Part shown: positions 23,111 through 32,195 of the stretch, piece after piece | How positions within the stretch are numbered: the stretch's first letter is position 1 | Layout of the letters: each line of letters opens with the position of its first letter | NCBI GenBank assembly: GCA_021229015.1 | Contig: CM037789.1 | Span: forward strand, 41,390,926 to 41,454,925 | Origin: Solen grandis | Taxonomy: Eukaryota; Mollusca; Bivalvia; Adapedonta; Solenidae | Length of the DNA: 64,000 nucleotides | Direction of reading: 5' to 3' | The notes under the pieces: generated by a model | Databases searched by the model: none | The model's input: only the letters and a program-made list of their open reading frames with translations | Told to the model about the DNA's origin: nothing | Translations under genes and position numbers: made by a program

Positions 23111-23997
23111 TTAAAAAACAAACAAAACATTTTTAAAAAAGGATAGTCGGTTTTAAAAAAATAAAGAAAGTATAAGTGTTACAATATATTTAAAATAATA
23201 ATGCTGGCAACTTTTAAATGGATTGTGATTTTAAAATAATGCTATAAAACGTATTTGTCGATGTACTATACTAGGAAGTGGAAAAAAAAGAAAGAATGGA
23301 TAAAAATGTAATATGGGCGAAATATAAAAAAATATCATTCAGTGGGATTCGATTTATAGGCCCCTAGTTCAGCAGACGAGCACTTAACCAACTGCGCAAA
23401 CGGAAGCTGATGCAGTTGTAACGTGTCCGAGCGGTCTGAAAAACTATAAATATGTGAAACTAAATTTTCCTTGTTACTCTCCTGGTCTTATGATTAGATA
23501 AATTAAAGTTAAGTTATGACATAGTTATATACAAAGCTTATTTACGAATGACTGTAACAATGATTTATTGTCTCAAATAATCAACGTTTAATTAATTTGA
23601 GAATCAAAGATAAAAAACAAATTAATTTGAAAATCAAATTAAAAAAAAACAACTTAATTTTGCTCCCTAACTTAATACTGAACACAAAATTATCCCAATA
23701 GCCTTAACGAACAAGTCAGCCCTTTTCTATATTTTCCACTCTGAGCTTAAAAATATCTCTTTAAACCCTAAATTCTATCAAGTTACACAACACCAGATAG
23801 CGCAATGTTTTCTGGGTGGAGTAGTAACCTATTAAAATAATTAACGTCTTTCTCCATCTGCTACCCGGCCAGCATGTACATCTCACCAGGTAGCGTAAAA
23901 ATAGCGTAAAAATGAAAAAAAAAAGCGTTTTGAATGCATGTATAAGCGGAATCATCTTCAGTCTTGCACAGACGCACAAAATAACATAATGTTTGTG
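23111..23997. other. No gene recognised
   Basis: AT-rich DNA. A degenerate tRNA-like stretch (minus strand, about 23343-23410, GGGATTCGATTTATAGG) is the only landmark. Minus-strand open frames are short and unremarkable. Confidence 0.45.
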
Positions 23998-24365
23998 CAG
24001 GGCTAGGAATCAAAACTGGGTCGTACCATTCATTTTGTAAACAAAAGCCGCCATTTTGAATAGGAAAAAAAAGATACATTTTTGTTCAGTTCTGCTTCTG
24101 TAGGAATTGCATGATAACGAGATACATATGGTGTATGCAACCTGAAAATCCATATTGAAAAACAAAAGTTATAGCTAACTGAAAATTCGAAGAGGAGAAG
24201 GATTTGCGAAATATTTGACAGGATATGACGCAGTTGGAATTGCTGTATCCAGCGTCTTCACCCGTAAACAGTATTAATACTAGTGTTTTTGCTAAATTTA
24301 AGTTACCAATACATTTTCACGTCATGAGACAAAGTCCCATTTGAAGCAGAACATTTCTATTCCAT
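23998..24365 (+). repeat. Long inverted repeat, left arm
   Basis: It starts CAGGGCTAGGAATCAAAACT and continues through GTCGTACCATTCATTTTG to CACGTCATGAGACAAAGTCC. It is matched in reverse by 27960-28394 and in the same orientation by 36797-37170. The outer end resembles hAT-type termini (CAGNGNTAGGAATC), but the flanking 8-mers do not match, so no target duplication supports a single intact element. Confidence 0.8.
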
Positions 24366-24469
24366 GATTTACTTTCAAATAAGTGTATGTTTTAAAATAA
24401 AAATGAATCATAGTAAACAAGTCTACAGTGGCATAGAGGTTACATGGTCATTCTTTTTTCTTTTTTTTT

Positions 24470-24590
24470 AAGTAGCACTTTCCTGTGGGAACGAGATTTT
24501 AACCAAATTTTATCAAATATTCACCTAAGTATCTTGAGGGAACGAGAAACTATCTTGTGGGAACGAGATATTAACTAGATTAATCGGAAC
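24470..24590. repeat. Outlying units of the 21-bp minisatellite
   Basis: Here the unit appears on the opposite strand: CTGTGGGAACGAGAT, then ATCTTGAGGGAACGAGAAAC and ATCTTGTGGGAACGAGAT. The intervening CAAATATTCACCTAAGTATC matches, in reverse, the sequence just beyond the main array at about 26863-26882. The minisatellite and its flank are therefore part of the inverted duplication. Confidence 0.75.
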
Positions 24591-25300
24591 TAGACTTCCT
24601 TATGTTATGATTCCTGCAAAGGTTCTACACCAAAAGGAATTAAACAATATGTTTGATGATATCCATGTTTCGATGATTTGCATCCATGGCGATCGATCCA
24701 ACTATATAAGCACCAGGGCCGGTCAAAAGTAATATACATGATACATATAAAGGCAGCTTAACAGGAATGTCAATATAAAGCTTGTACTTAATTTCACAGC
24801 TGAGATATTCATTTTTGTGACATACTTGTAATAAAAAATAATTTCACACGGAACATGACTCCCTATTTCGTATAAAAATTTAAAGGAAATAATCTTACAT
24901 ACTTAGAAACTAAAATGTACAAAAATTGAAGAAGTATTTTTTTTAAGTACCAGTATTTACAGGAAAAAATAATTTCAAAGCAATTCATTATATGCCAAGG
25001 AAGATGTCAAGTTAGAGTCGTTCCTCCTCGTGATGGCTGGCATCGTTTTTATATGTATATACAGATTTCGTCACTGATTATTATTATACTGCACTTTGGC
25101 TTATTGTGGACATTATAGATTTTATTCTCTATATTTTCAAGAAGAGAGAGAGTATGTATAGTTTTCTAAATAAAATTCTTGTATTCAGCCTGTCATAAAA
25201 TAGATTCTTGGTTTTGATTTTCTATTTTCATACATGATAGAAAAAGTGAGGACTTTCTGCGCTACAACAACAGTACTGTACTATATATACTGTGTATATA
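24591..25300. other. Interior of the inverted-repeat segment, no gene
   Basis: AT-rich DNA between the left arm and the SINE at 25305. No coding features. Confidence 0.5.
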
Positions 25301-25304
25301 TATA

Positions 25305-25460
25305 GGGTGCCTGGCTAGCATAGTGGTATGCACTTCGCATCTCACCAATGCGTCCCGGGTTCGATTCCCGGTCACGTACTCGAAAAGGATATATTGGTCG
25401 CCCGTTCAAACACGTAGGTTTTCTCCGGGTTCTCCGTTTTCCTCCCACAAATATACGAAA
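25305..25460 (+). mobile_element. tRNA-derived SINE with TTCTCCGGGTTCTCC core
   Basis: The head has a D-arm-like GCATAGTGGTATGC, a perfect five-base anticodon stem (CGCAT/ATGCG) around CTCACCA, and a perfect T arm (CCGGG/CCCGG) with GGTTCGATTCC. The acceptor stem does not pair, so this is not a tRNA gene. The body holds TTCTCCGGGTTCTCCG followed by TTCCTCCCACA, a conserved core found in several invertebrate SINEs. Confidence 0.8.
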
Positions 25461-25724
25461 TATTTTATATTGCAAATGTATTGCCCAAAGTATGGAACAA
25501 CGGCTAAATAAATAAGTTCCAACGACCATTCTTGTCGAAAGATATGCCAAATATCTAATCCTTATGAGATGTGGAGATTAGTTAACACTACAATTTCACT
25601 TAATAAAAAAAAACATTCAAACAATCTGTTTTCAAGATATAGAATTTAGGAGTATTTCTTTTGGTTTGACAATGACAATAGACACAAATGTGAGGAAGTA
25701 AACTCCAATACAACAACAACAACA

Positions 25725-25741
25725 ACCCCCCCCCCCCCCCA
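25725..25741. repeat. Poly-C tract next to minisatellite
   Basis: A run of about 14 C after an AACAACAACAAC microsatellite, immediately before the minisatellite array. Confidence 0.9.
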
Positions 25742-25756
25742 ATCAATTTGGCGACC

Positions 25757-26876
25757 AGATAGTTTCTCGTTCCCCCTCAAGATAGTATCTCGTTCCCAAA
25801 AGACAGTAGCTCGTTCCCACAAGATAGTTTCTCGTTCCCTCAAGATAGTATCTCGTTCCCACAAGATAGTTTCTCGTTCCCTCAAGATAGTTTCTCGTTC
25901 CCTCAAGATAGTATCTCGTTCCCACAAGATAGTATCTTGTTTCTGTTCCAAAAATATAGTTTCGCGTTTCTCGTTCCCACAGGATAGTATCTCGTTCCCA
26001 CAGGATAGTATCTCGTTCCCACAAGATAGTATCTTTCCCACAGGATAGTTTCTCGTTCCCACAAGATAGTTCTCGTTCCCTCAAGATAGTTTCTCGTTCC
26101 CAAAGGATAGTTTCTCGTTCCCACAGGGTAGTTTCTCGTTCCCACAAGATAGTTTCTCGTTCCCACAGGATAGTTTCTCGTACCCTCAAGATAGTTTCTC
26201 GTTCCCACAGGATAGTTTCTTATTCCTTCGAGATAGTTTTTTGTTCCGACAAGATAGTTTCTCGTTCCCTCAAGATAGTTTCCTGTTCCCTCAAGACAGT
26301 TTCTCGTTCCCTCAGGATAGTTTCTCGTTTCCTCAAGATAGTTTCTCGTTCCCTCAAGACAGTTTCTCGTTCCCTCAGGATAGTTTCTCGTTTCCTTAAG
26401 ATAGTTTCTCATTCCCTCAAGATAGTTTCCTGTTCCCTCAAGACAGTTTCTCGTTCCCTCAGGATAGTTTCTCGTTCCCTCAAGACAGTTTCTCGTTCCC
26501 TCAGGATAGTTTCTCGTTCCCTCAAGACAGTTTCTCGTTCCCTCAGGATAGTTTCTCGTTTCCTTAAGATAGTTTCTCATTCCCTCAAGATAGTTTCCTG
26601 TTCCCTCAAGACAGTTTCTCGTTCCCTCAGGATAGTTTCTCGTTTCCTTAAGATAGTTTCTCATTCCCTCAAGATAGTTTCCTGTTCCCTCAAGACAGTT
26701 TCTCGTTCCCTCAGGATAGTTTCTCGTTTCCTTAAGATAGTTTCTCATTCCCTCAAGATAGTTTCCTGTTCCCTCAAGACAGTTTCTCATTCCCTCAAGA
26801 TAGTTTTTTGTTCCCTCAAGATAGTTTTTCGTTCCCAAAAGATAGCTTCTCGTTCCTTCAAGATAGGTGAATATTT
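25757..26876. repeat. 21-bp minisatellite, about 53 units
   Basis: The unit is close to TTCCCTCAAGATAGTTTCTC plus G. Variants exchange CTCAAG, CACAAG, CACAGG and CTCAGG. From about 26270 to 26800 a higher-order unit of 84 bp (four units, with the two marker variants TTTCCTTAAG and GTTTCCTGTTCC) repeats several times. The period is a multiple of three, so all three minus-strand frames stay open for hundreds of bases and give false proteins of RNYLEGT-type heptads. There is no evidence of translation. Confidence 0.95.
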
Positions 26877-27510
26877 GATATAATTTGGTGGAAAAATGCG
26901 AATTAGAACACATAAATGTTGGAAGACTAAAAAGTCAATGGTTCGCGAATCTGATTATACTTCGCAAAACGTGCTGACCGGAACTTTATGTATCATGGAC
27001 ATTTTTAAAATGTACTATTTGGTATTGACATAACAGGATTAAATTACAGTCAGATAATAATATGCAGTGTATACGTTTGAATTGTATTTATAAAAGAAGT
27101 ATTTCCTATTTAATTAAGTGTGGGAGAAGTTGGGCTTGCATTTCGAGTTTGAATTCCAAAATAATAATTTAAAACATGTAGCGATATTTTTAACATGATT
27201 TAGACCTGTATAAGTATACCTGATAAATGACAGATGTTTTTTTTTAAAAATTAAATTAAAAAGGGTATACGATACATAAAAAGTGCTGTCTTAAATTTAA
27301 ACGATACAATGTATTCATGGTGAACCAAGGAATAATTATGGCGCATTTGCAATATTGCTTGTGACAATAAAACAGTTAAAGGAAGTTATCACAGAACACG
27401 CAAATAGAGTTGAAAAGAAAAATAAATAGGCAACTTCACAGATTCAACGTCCCTAATCAAATGAATGGTGCGATTAATGAGAACTTACATTACAGCCAAT
27501 CAGACAGCTG
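26877..27510. other. No gene recognised
   Basis: AT-rich DNA between the minisatellite and a poly-A tract. It is still inside the inverted-repeat segment. Confidence 0.5.
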
Positions 27511-27514
<4 letters not shown>

Positions 27515-27546
<32 letters not shown>

Positions 27547-27950
27547 GTCGGGAAAAGTCAGGGAAAAATGATAATTTTTCAAGGTCAGGGAAAAGTCAGG
27601 GAAATTTAAAATTGGTCAGGGAAATTTGGAGATTCAGAAAAAGTCAGGGAAAAATCAGGGAATTTTACAATCAAGGAATGTCGACCAAACAGCAGGAGGA
27701 TTATAATAAGGAAAGGCTAAGGCAGTTTCTTCCATTTGGCTTTTTGAATTGTCAGATTGGCATAATATTAAATGAGTTCCAAATAGCATCCAATTGGCTC
27801 ACCATCATTTCATGTTTGAAAATAAAAAATAATCTAGAATTTAACTTAGTTTTGGAAGATCTGTATTTGCCGCTGGATTTTCGCTTAATTTGGAATATTT
27901 AGTTTGGTCAGGGAAAAGTCCGGTAATTTTGATTTTTCAATTTTGTGGGA
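27515..27950 (+). repeat. Poly-A tract and GTCAGGGAAA-rich repeat
   Basis: About 27 A are followed by a stretch where GGTCAGGGAAA/AGTCAGGGAAA occurs roughly six times up to 27660, and again near 27905-27920. The open frame across it reads low-complexity residues and is not a credible gene. Confidence 0.7.
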
Positions 27951-27959
27951 ACCCTGTTT

Positions 27960-28394
27960 AAATGCAACTGCGTCTTACCATTTTGCAAAAATCATTGTTT
28001 TATTGAAAAATAATTTTCTGCTTCATATGGGACTTTGTCACATGACGTGAAAATGTATTTGGTAACTTAAACTAGGCAAAAACACGATTATTAATATAGA
28101 TTAAGGATGAAAATGCTGGATACAGCAATTCCAACTGCGTCGTTTCCTGTCAAATGTTTTACAAATTCTTCTCCACTTCGAATTTTCAGTTCGCTAAAAT
28201 TTTTGTTTTTCAAAATCGATTTTCAAGTTGCGAACACTATATAAAGTGGAATAATTAGTAGCGTGTTCATATATGTATCTAGTTATCATGCAATTCCTAC
28301 AGAAACAGTAAGGAACAAAAATATACATTTTTCTATTCAAAATGGCGGCTTTTGTTTACAAAATGAATGGTACGACGCAGCTTTGATTCCTAAC
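27960..28394 (-). repeat. Long inverted repeat, right arm
   Basis: Reverse complement of the left arm at 23998-24365. It includes GGGACTTTGTCACATGACG, then CAATTCCAACTGCGTCG, and ends GTACGACGCAGCTTTGATTC followed by CTAACACTG. It extends about 60 bases further inward than the left arm, matching the third copy at 36797-37200 there. Confidence 0.8.
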
Positions 28395-28399
28395 ACTGA

Positions 28400-28690
28400 T
28401 GTGGAAGATTTATATATTTCCACTGAGATGTGAATAAATTAAAGGGGGGTAATTTAAGGAAACATAAATATTTAATTATAACCACCTTGTAGACAAAAAA
28501 TGAAATAATAAAGCATATAAAAAATTAAACAATTATTCCAGCAACAATAAAGGCAAAAGATTATATATAAAGTCTAAAATATTTTTTTATGTGGCTATGT
28601 TAGCTATTTTATACACTGCGAGTTTTGTGTCTTAAAAGGAAGTCCACTACCACGGTTAACTACGTTTTCTGAAGACCCACAACTTTTTTT
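28400..28690. other. No gene recognised
   Basis: AT-rich spacer before the SINE at 28697. Possibly upstream region of the channel gene, but no promoter motif can be argued. Confidence 0.4.
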
Positions 28691-28696
28691 TTTTTG

Positions 28697-28940
28697 GCCG
28701 AGCGATTACAGTCGTGGACTACAAATCTCTCAGCCCCTCACCGCTGTGGGTTCGAATCCCGGTAGGGACTTCGGATTTTTCATGTGAGGAAGCCTTCCAG
28801 CTGGCTTGCGGTAGGTCGGTGGTTCTACCCGGGTACCTCTGTGTACTCGGGGTCTTCCTCCACCTGTAATTAGCTGGACGTCGCTATATGATTGAAATAC
28901 TATCGCAGCGACGGTAAACCCCAATACAATACAACTGACA
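28697..28940 (+). mobile_element. SINE, tRNA-Leu-like head, copy 1
   Basis: The head GGCCGAGCGATTACAGTCG and B-box GGGTTCGAATCCCGG resemble a class II tRNA. The body CAGCTGGCTTGCGGTAGGTC and tail TGATTGAAATACTATCGC recur in four copies in this window (28697 +, 29510 -, 51951 -, 61556 +). The tail ends in CAATACAATACAAC. Confidence 0.9.
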
Positions 28941-29239
28941 ATCATGCAGAAAGATATGCACCCTGAAACTACCATTTTACCATGAATATCCTAAAAAAAT
29001 ACAAACCAATAAAACGAGTGCTTTTCCGAACTCTTCGGTTATTTACAAGAGTTCATTGGTTCAAGAAATAGGTCAAAATCCATTTTATACAGCCTACGCC
29101 GATAAAAAAGAAGTAAAAAAGACGAGCGTTGGCATCCGGTACTCTTGTTGGTTACCTAATCTGAGCATGTAAAGTGGTGAAAAATAAAAACTGGTTTTCA
29201 GTCATTTTATGACACTTGTTTTTAAGAGGTTTGGTGATT

Positions 29240-29448
29240 ATGACCCTAGGAACAGATATACGAAAAAGCACCGAGGTACACAGAGCAGACGACACATCAG
29301 CTGGACTGGCAGACTGTGGATGTAGAAGACGTCTAGACCGGCCCTCGAGGTTTGCGCCTTTTTGGGAAGCTGCTCAAGACTGGGCAAACCACACAACATT
29401 TCATGGTGTCAGGAATCTCTTTGATACAGAATCCCACGCTGCAAGGCG
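29240..29448 (+). CDS. DEG/ENaC channel subunit, exon 1
   Basis: DEG/ENaC/ASIC proteins are trimeric, amiloride-sensitive sodium channels with two membrane spans, short cytosolic ends and a large cysteine-rich extracellular domain. This exon encodes the cytosolic N-terminus. From ATG at 29240 it gives 69 codons plus two bases. FWEAAQDWANHTTFHGVRNL contains the family's His-Gly gating motif (TTFHGV). The donor is GGCG/GTAAAT, leaving phase 2, which is completed by the first base of exon 2 (30190). The in-frame TTG at 29216 is not preferred. Seven exons of this gene were assembled (29240-29448, 30190-30736, 32100-32195, 35431-35596, 48608-48664, 49169-49292, 49632-49723). They total about 430 residues with consistent phases. 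The exon is bracketed by two oppositely oriented SINE copies. Subtype and ligand cannot be told from this sequence. Confidence 0.85.
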
Positions 29449-29509
29449 GTAAATTAAACTGATTAATGTTACGTAAATGTTCATTTTGTTTGAAGACACG
29501 GTCCTTATA

Positions 29510-29752
29510 TGTTGTTGTTGTTGTTGTATTTGGGTTTACCGTCGCTGCGATAGTATTTCAATCATATAGCGACGTCCAGCTAATTACAGGTGGAGGAAGA
29601 CCCGGGTAGAACCACCGACCTACCGCAAGCCAGCTGGCAGGCTTCCTCACATGAAAAATCCGAAGTCCTTACCGGGATTCGAACCCACAGCGGTGAGGGG
29701 CTGAGAATTTGTAGTTTACGACTGTAACCGCTCGGCCACGGCGGCCCCCACT
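29510..29752 (-). mobile_element. SINE, tRNA-Leu-like head, copy 2
   Basis: Reverse copy of the SINE at 28697, about 95% identical by eye apart from a short deletion in the ACCCGGGT region. The tail is GTTGTTGTTGTTGTATTTGG on the plus strand, and the head ends at GGCCACGGCGGCCCC. It lies in intron 1 of the channel gene. Confidence 0.9.
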
Positions 29753-29904
29753 TCTATGTTAATTAAGGCCTCGTTATTCCTGTTAATCGTTTAGTGTATT
29801 ATATACTAGAGAATAATCTTCAGCCTTTTTGGCAAATGAGACAAAACTTAGCAATGGCAACTTTCATTCAACCATGTCGAGGATAAATGTGTAGTCATCA
29901 TCGA

Positions 29905-30105
29905 CCGGAAAGGTGGCCAAATGATTAGAGCGTCCGTCCGGAAATAGATGTTGCATGTTCGATTCCCGGTCGTGACATACCAAAGTTATTCAAATTATAC
30001 GAATAGCTCTCCCTGGAGCGTGGCACTCATGTTATATGGGTAGTTCCAGGAATGGTTGGTTCAGTGTTAGGGTAATATGACTAGGTGCTTTGCACTATAC
30101 TTTAA
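29905..30105 (+). mobile_element. SINE, AACAAACAA family, 3'-truncated
   Basis: It has a tRNA-like head (GGTGGCCAAATGATTAGAGC, GTTCGATTCCCGGTCGTGAC) and the same body as 5235-5435 (ATATGGGTAGTTCCAGGA, TTAGGGTAATATGACTAGG). The tail is missing. It lies in intron 1 of the channel gene, close to the exon 2 acceptor. Confidence 0.8.
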
Positions 30106-30189
30106 TATCTCATTCAGACAATGGTCCCAAAACAAAATGTGATGTTAAAAAGTCAACAAACACTATCTGAGTATACCACTATGTTTCAG

Positions 30190-30736
30190 AGGGATTTGGC
30201 TACTAATTATTCTATTTCTCATGATATGCCTGCTGTGGCTTGGACAAGACCAGATCATTCGGTATTTTGAATACAAGACGGTATCACAGCGAACAATCAC
30301 TCTACCTTCCCGTCTGCATTTTCCCGCTGTGACAATATGCAGCTTCAACATGATTCGGAATGATTCGGTAAGTGACGGAAACGTCCGAGAGCTCCTCGAG
30401 AAAATATACATGCTCAAAAACAATGAAAGTATGATTCTTGGGGATTTTTCCATAGACTTCATTAAAAATATCAGCCTCAGAGACATTTTTCAACAAGGAG
30501 GAATGAAATCAGAAGATGTTTTCCAGGAGTGTTGGTGGGAATCAAAACCTATAGGCTGTACTGGATTATTTAAACAAAGACTCACAGATTACGGATTCTG
30601 CTTCACTTTCAACTCAATGTCTGAGCAGAAGACGTTCATAACCACACTTGCTGATTCCCGGCTTGGATTTGACGTCCTGCTGCGACTGGATGAGGCCAAT
30701 TATTTTGTGACAGACCATTACAGTGCCGGGTTTAAG
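30190..30736 (+). CDS. DEG/ENaC channel subunit, exon 2 (TM1, finger)
   Basis: The acceptor is TATGTTTCAG/A. The frame opens with GIWLLIILFLMICLLWLG, the first transmembrane helix, followed by RYFEYKTVSQRTITLP and FPAVTICSFNMIRND, the conserved post-TM1 strand of the family. Further on are a variable finger region with charged helices, then YGFCFTFNSM, the family's YGxCxTFN motif, and the beta-strand FDVLLRLDEANYF. The exon closes at HYSAGFK before the donor AAG/GTGAGC, in phase 0. At 547 bases it is the largest exon of the gene. Confidence 0.93.
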
Positions 30737-30779
30737 GTGAGCAAATTGATAATCCACCAACAGATGCAGATTTCAAAAT

Positions 30780-32099
30780 AATACTTACATATTACCGGTA
30801 TTTGGTTACATGTTTCCCTAGCATTTCCGATAATGGGCCGTCAGACTTCGAAATGCGAATATACTCGGTGATACACGACTGACGTGTGGAAAGCATGGTG
30901 CACAGAAAATTTAGAAGAACGTTATTCCCCTCCCAACATCAAAAATTTCAAAAATGTATTCGAATACCCCTAAATTTTCCGTGAACATAATTGCTGTCCT
31001 ACTACCCGAATATGTTCGCATTTACGATGCCTGGGGGGGGGGGGGGGGGGGGGCATCGTCGGAAATGCTTTCCAATCATAAAGTCATATAAACAACTGTA
31101 TTATTCTAACAAAAAGAGATGCAATTTTAAGCGATGCAAAGTCAGCGGAGATCGAATATGTGGTAGAGTTAAATACCATTTAGGTAATTTTAAATCAATA
31201 GTATCGGAGCGATTTTAATGAGATTGAATTATTCTATAAGGTAATAGCTGGATGAAATGATGGAGGTGTAACGAAAACACAGCCTGGAAGTTAGTCTGGT
31301 ACCCGACCTTACTACAGAGAGTAAAGGACCAGATACCAGACTACATGGAAGTGACTTTTTTATGTTTCTGACTATTTGTTAATGGTTTTGAAGAGGTCAA
31401 ACTAAAACCCAATGTCATATTTCCTCGATGACTTTTAGTGACGTTTAAATTGATCAAACATATCTCAAGTTTTATACCAATATATGCCGATTGCACAGAT
31501 CACCTAGACAGGCCTGAAATCGGGCCAAAAGTAAAATAGTATAAACATGTACATATCATAAAACAATAAATCTTTACTGCTTGAATGAGATTGAAGAGAA
31601 ACACGATCGGGACAAGGACCATAAATGTTGCGGGGGCTGGTTAAAACACACAGTATAAAATGACGTCAGTGTTTCTTTTTCGGCTTAGCTTACGGGAGAT
31701 GATGCAAGATAAAAACAAAATGAACATATCAACTATTTGCATTGGTAGTAAATACCTGTACTTATGGGGAAAAATGCACCACAATTGTTTATTGAGATGA
31801 CTAGTTGAAATACATGCTTCGTATTTACGAAATTGTAATAAAGTATCTTTGATAAATTTATGCCTGTTTTATCAAAACACTTCCCTTAGAGGCACATTGA
31901 GACAAGTTTCGTGCCGAACGTTATAAATATATGTATATATGCACAATCGAAAAATATATCATAGTCAAGTATAAAAAGCGGTAATTGGTTTAAGGCCTCA
32001 CTTGTTTGGTGTGATACTACAATGCGGCGTTGTGATATCACATAGATGCATGTACTTGAGCATTTATTGTTGCTGTTATTTTTCTGTCAATTGTTGCAG
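30780..32099. other. Channel gene intron 2
   Basis: AT-rich with a 21-base G run at 31033-31053. It ends at the acceptor TTGTTGCAG at 32091-32099. No other gene was seen. Confidence 0.7.
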
Positions 32100-32195
32100 G
32101 TGTTGGTGCACGAGAGACACGAGGTTCCGGACATGAGCCTGGCCAGTGCCGTGACAGCCGGAAACACATATCATATCAGCGTCACTCGACATGAG
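32100..32195 (+). CDS. DEG/ENaC channel subunit, exon 3
   Basis: 32 codons in phase 0 at both ends. VLVHERHEVPDMSLASAV corresponds to the family's VxxHxxxExP segment after GFK, and AGNTYHISVTRHE to the beta-strand before the cysteine-rich knuckle/thumb. The acceptor is ATTGTTGCAG and the donor is GAG/GTACAC. Confidence 0.9.

Noticed and set aside
25311..25385. A functional tRNA-Val(CAC) gene
   Set aside because: D, anticodon and T arms look good but the acceptor stem does not pair, and the SINE core follows directly.
25646..26913. Long minus-strand open frames encoding RNYLEGT-type repeats
   Set aside because: They are products of a 21-bp minisatellite whose period is divisible by three; three overlapping frames are open at once and no start or splice context supports translation.
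23990..28402. A single intact hAT element between the long inverted arms
   Set aside because: Terminal bases are hAT-like but the adjacent 8-mers do not match and no transposase is present; could be an inverted duplication.
29216..29239. Upstream TTG start for channel exon 1
   Set aside because: Non-ATG start in an animal gene; the in-frame ATG at 29240 is sufficient.
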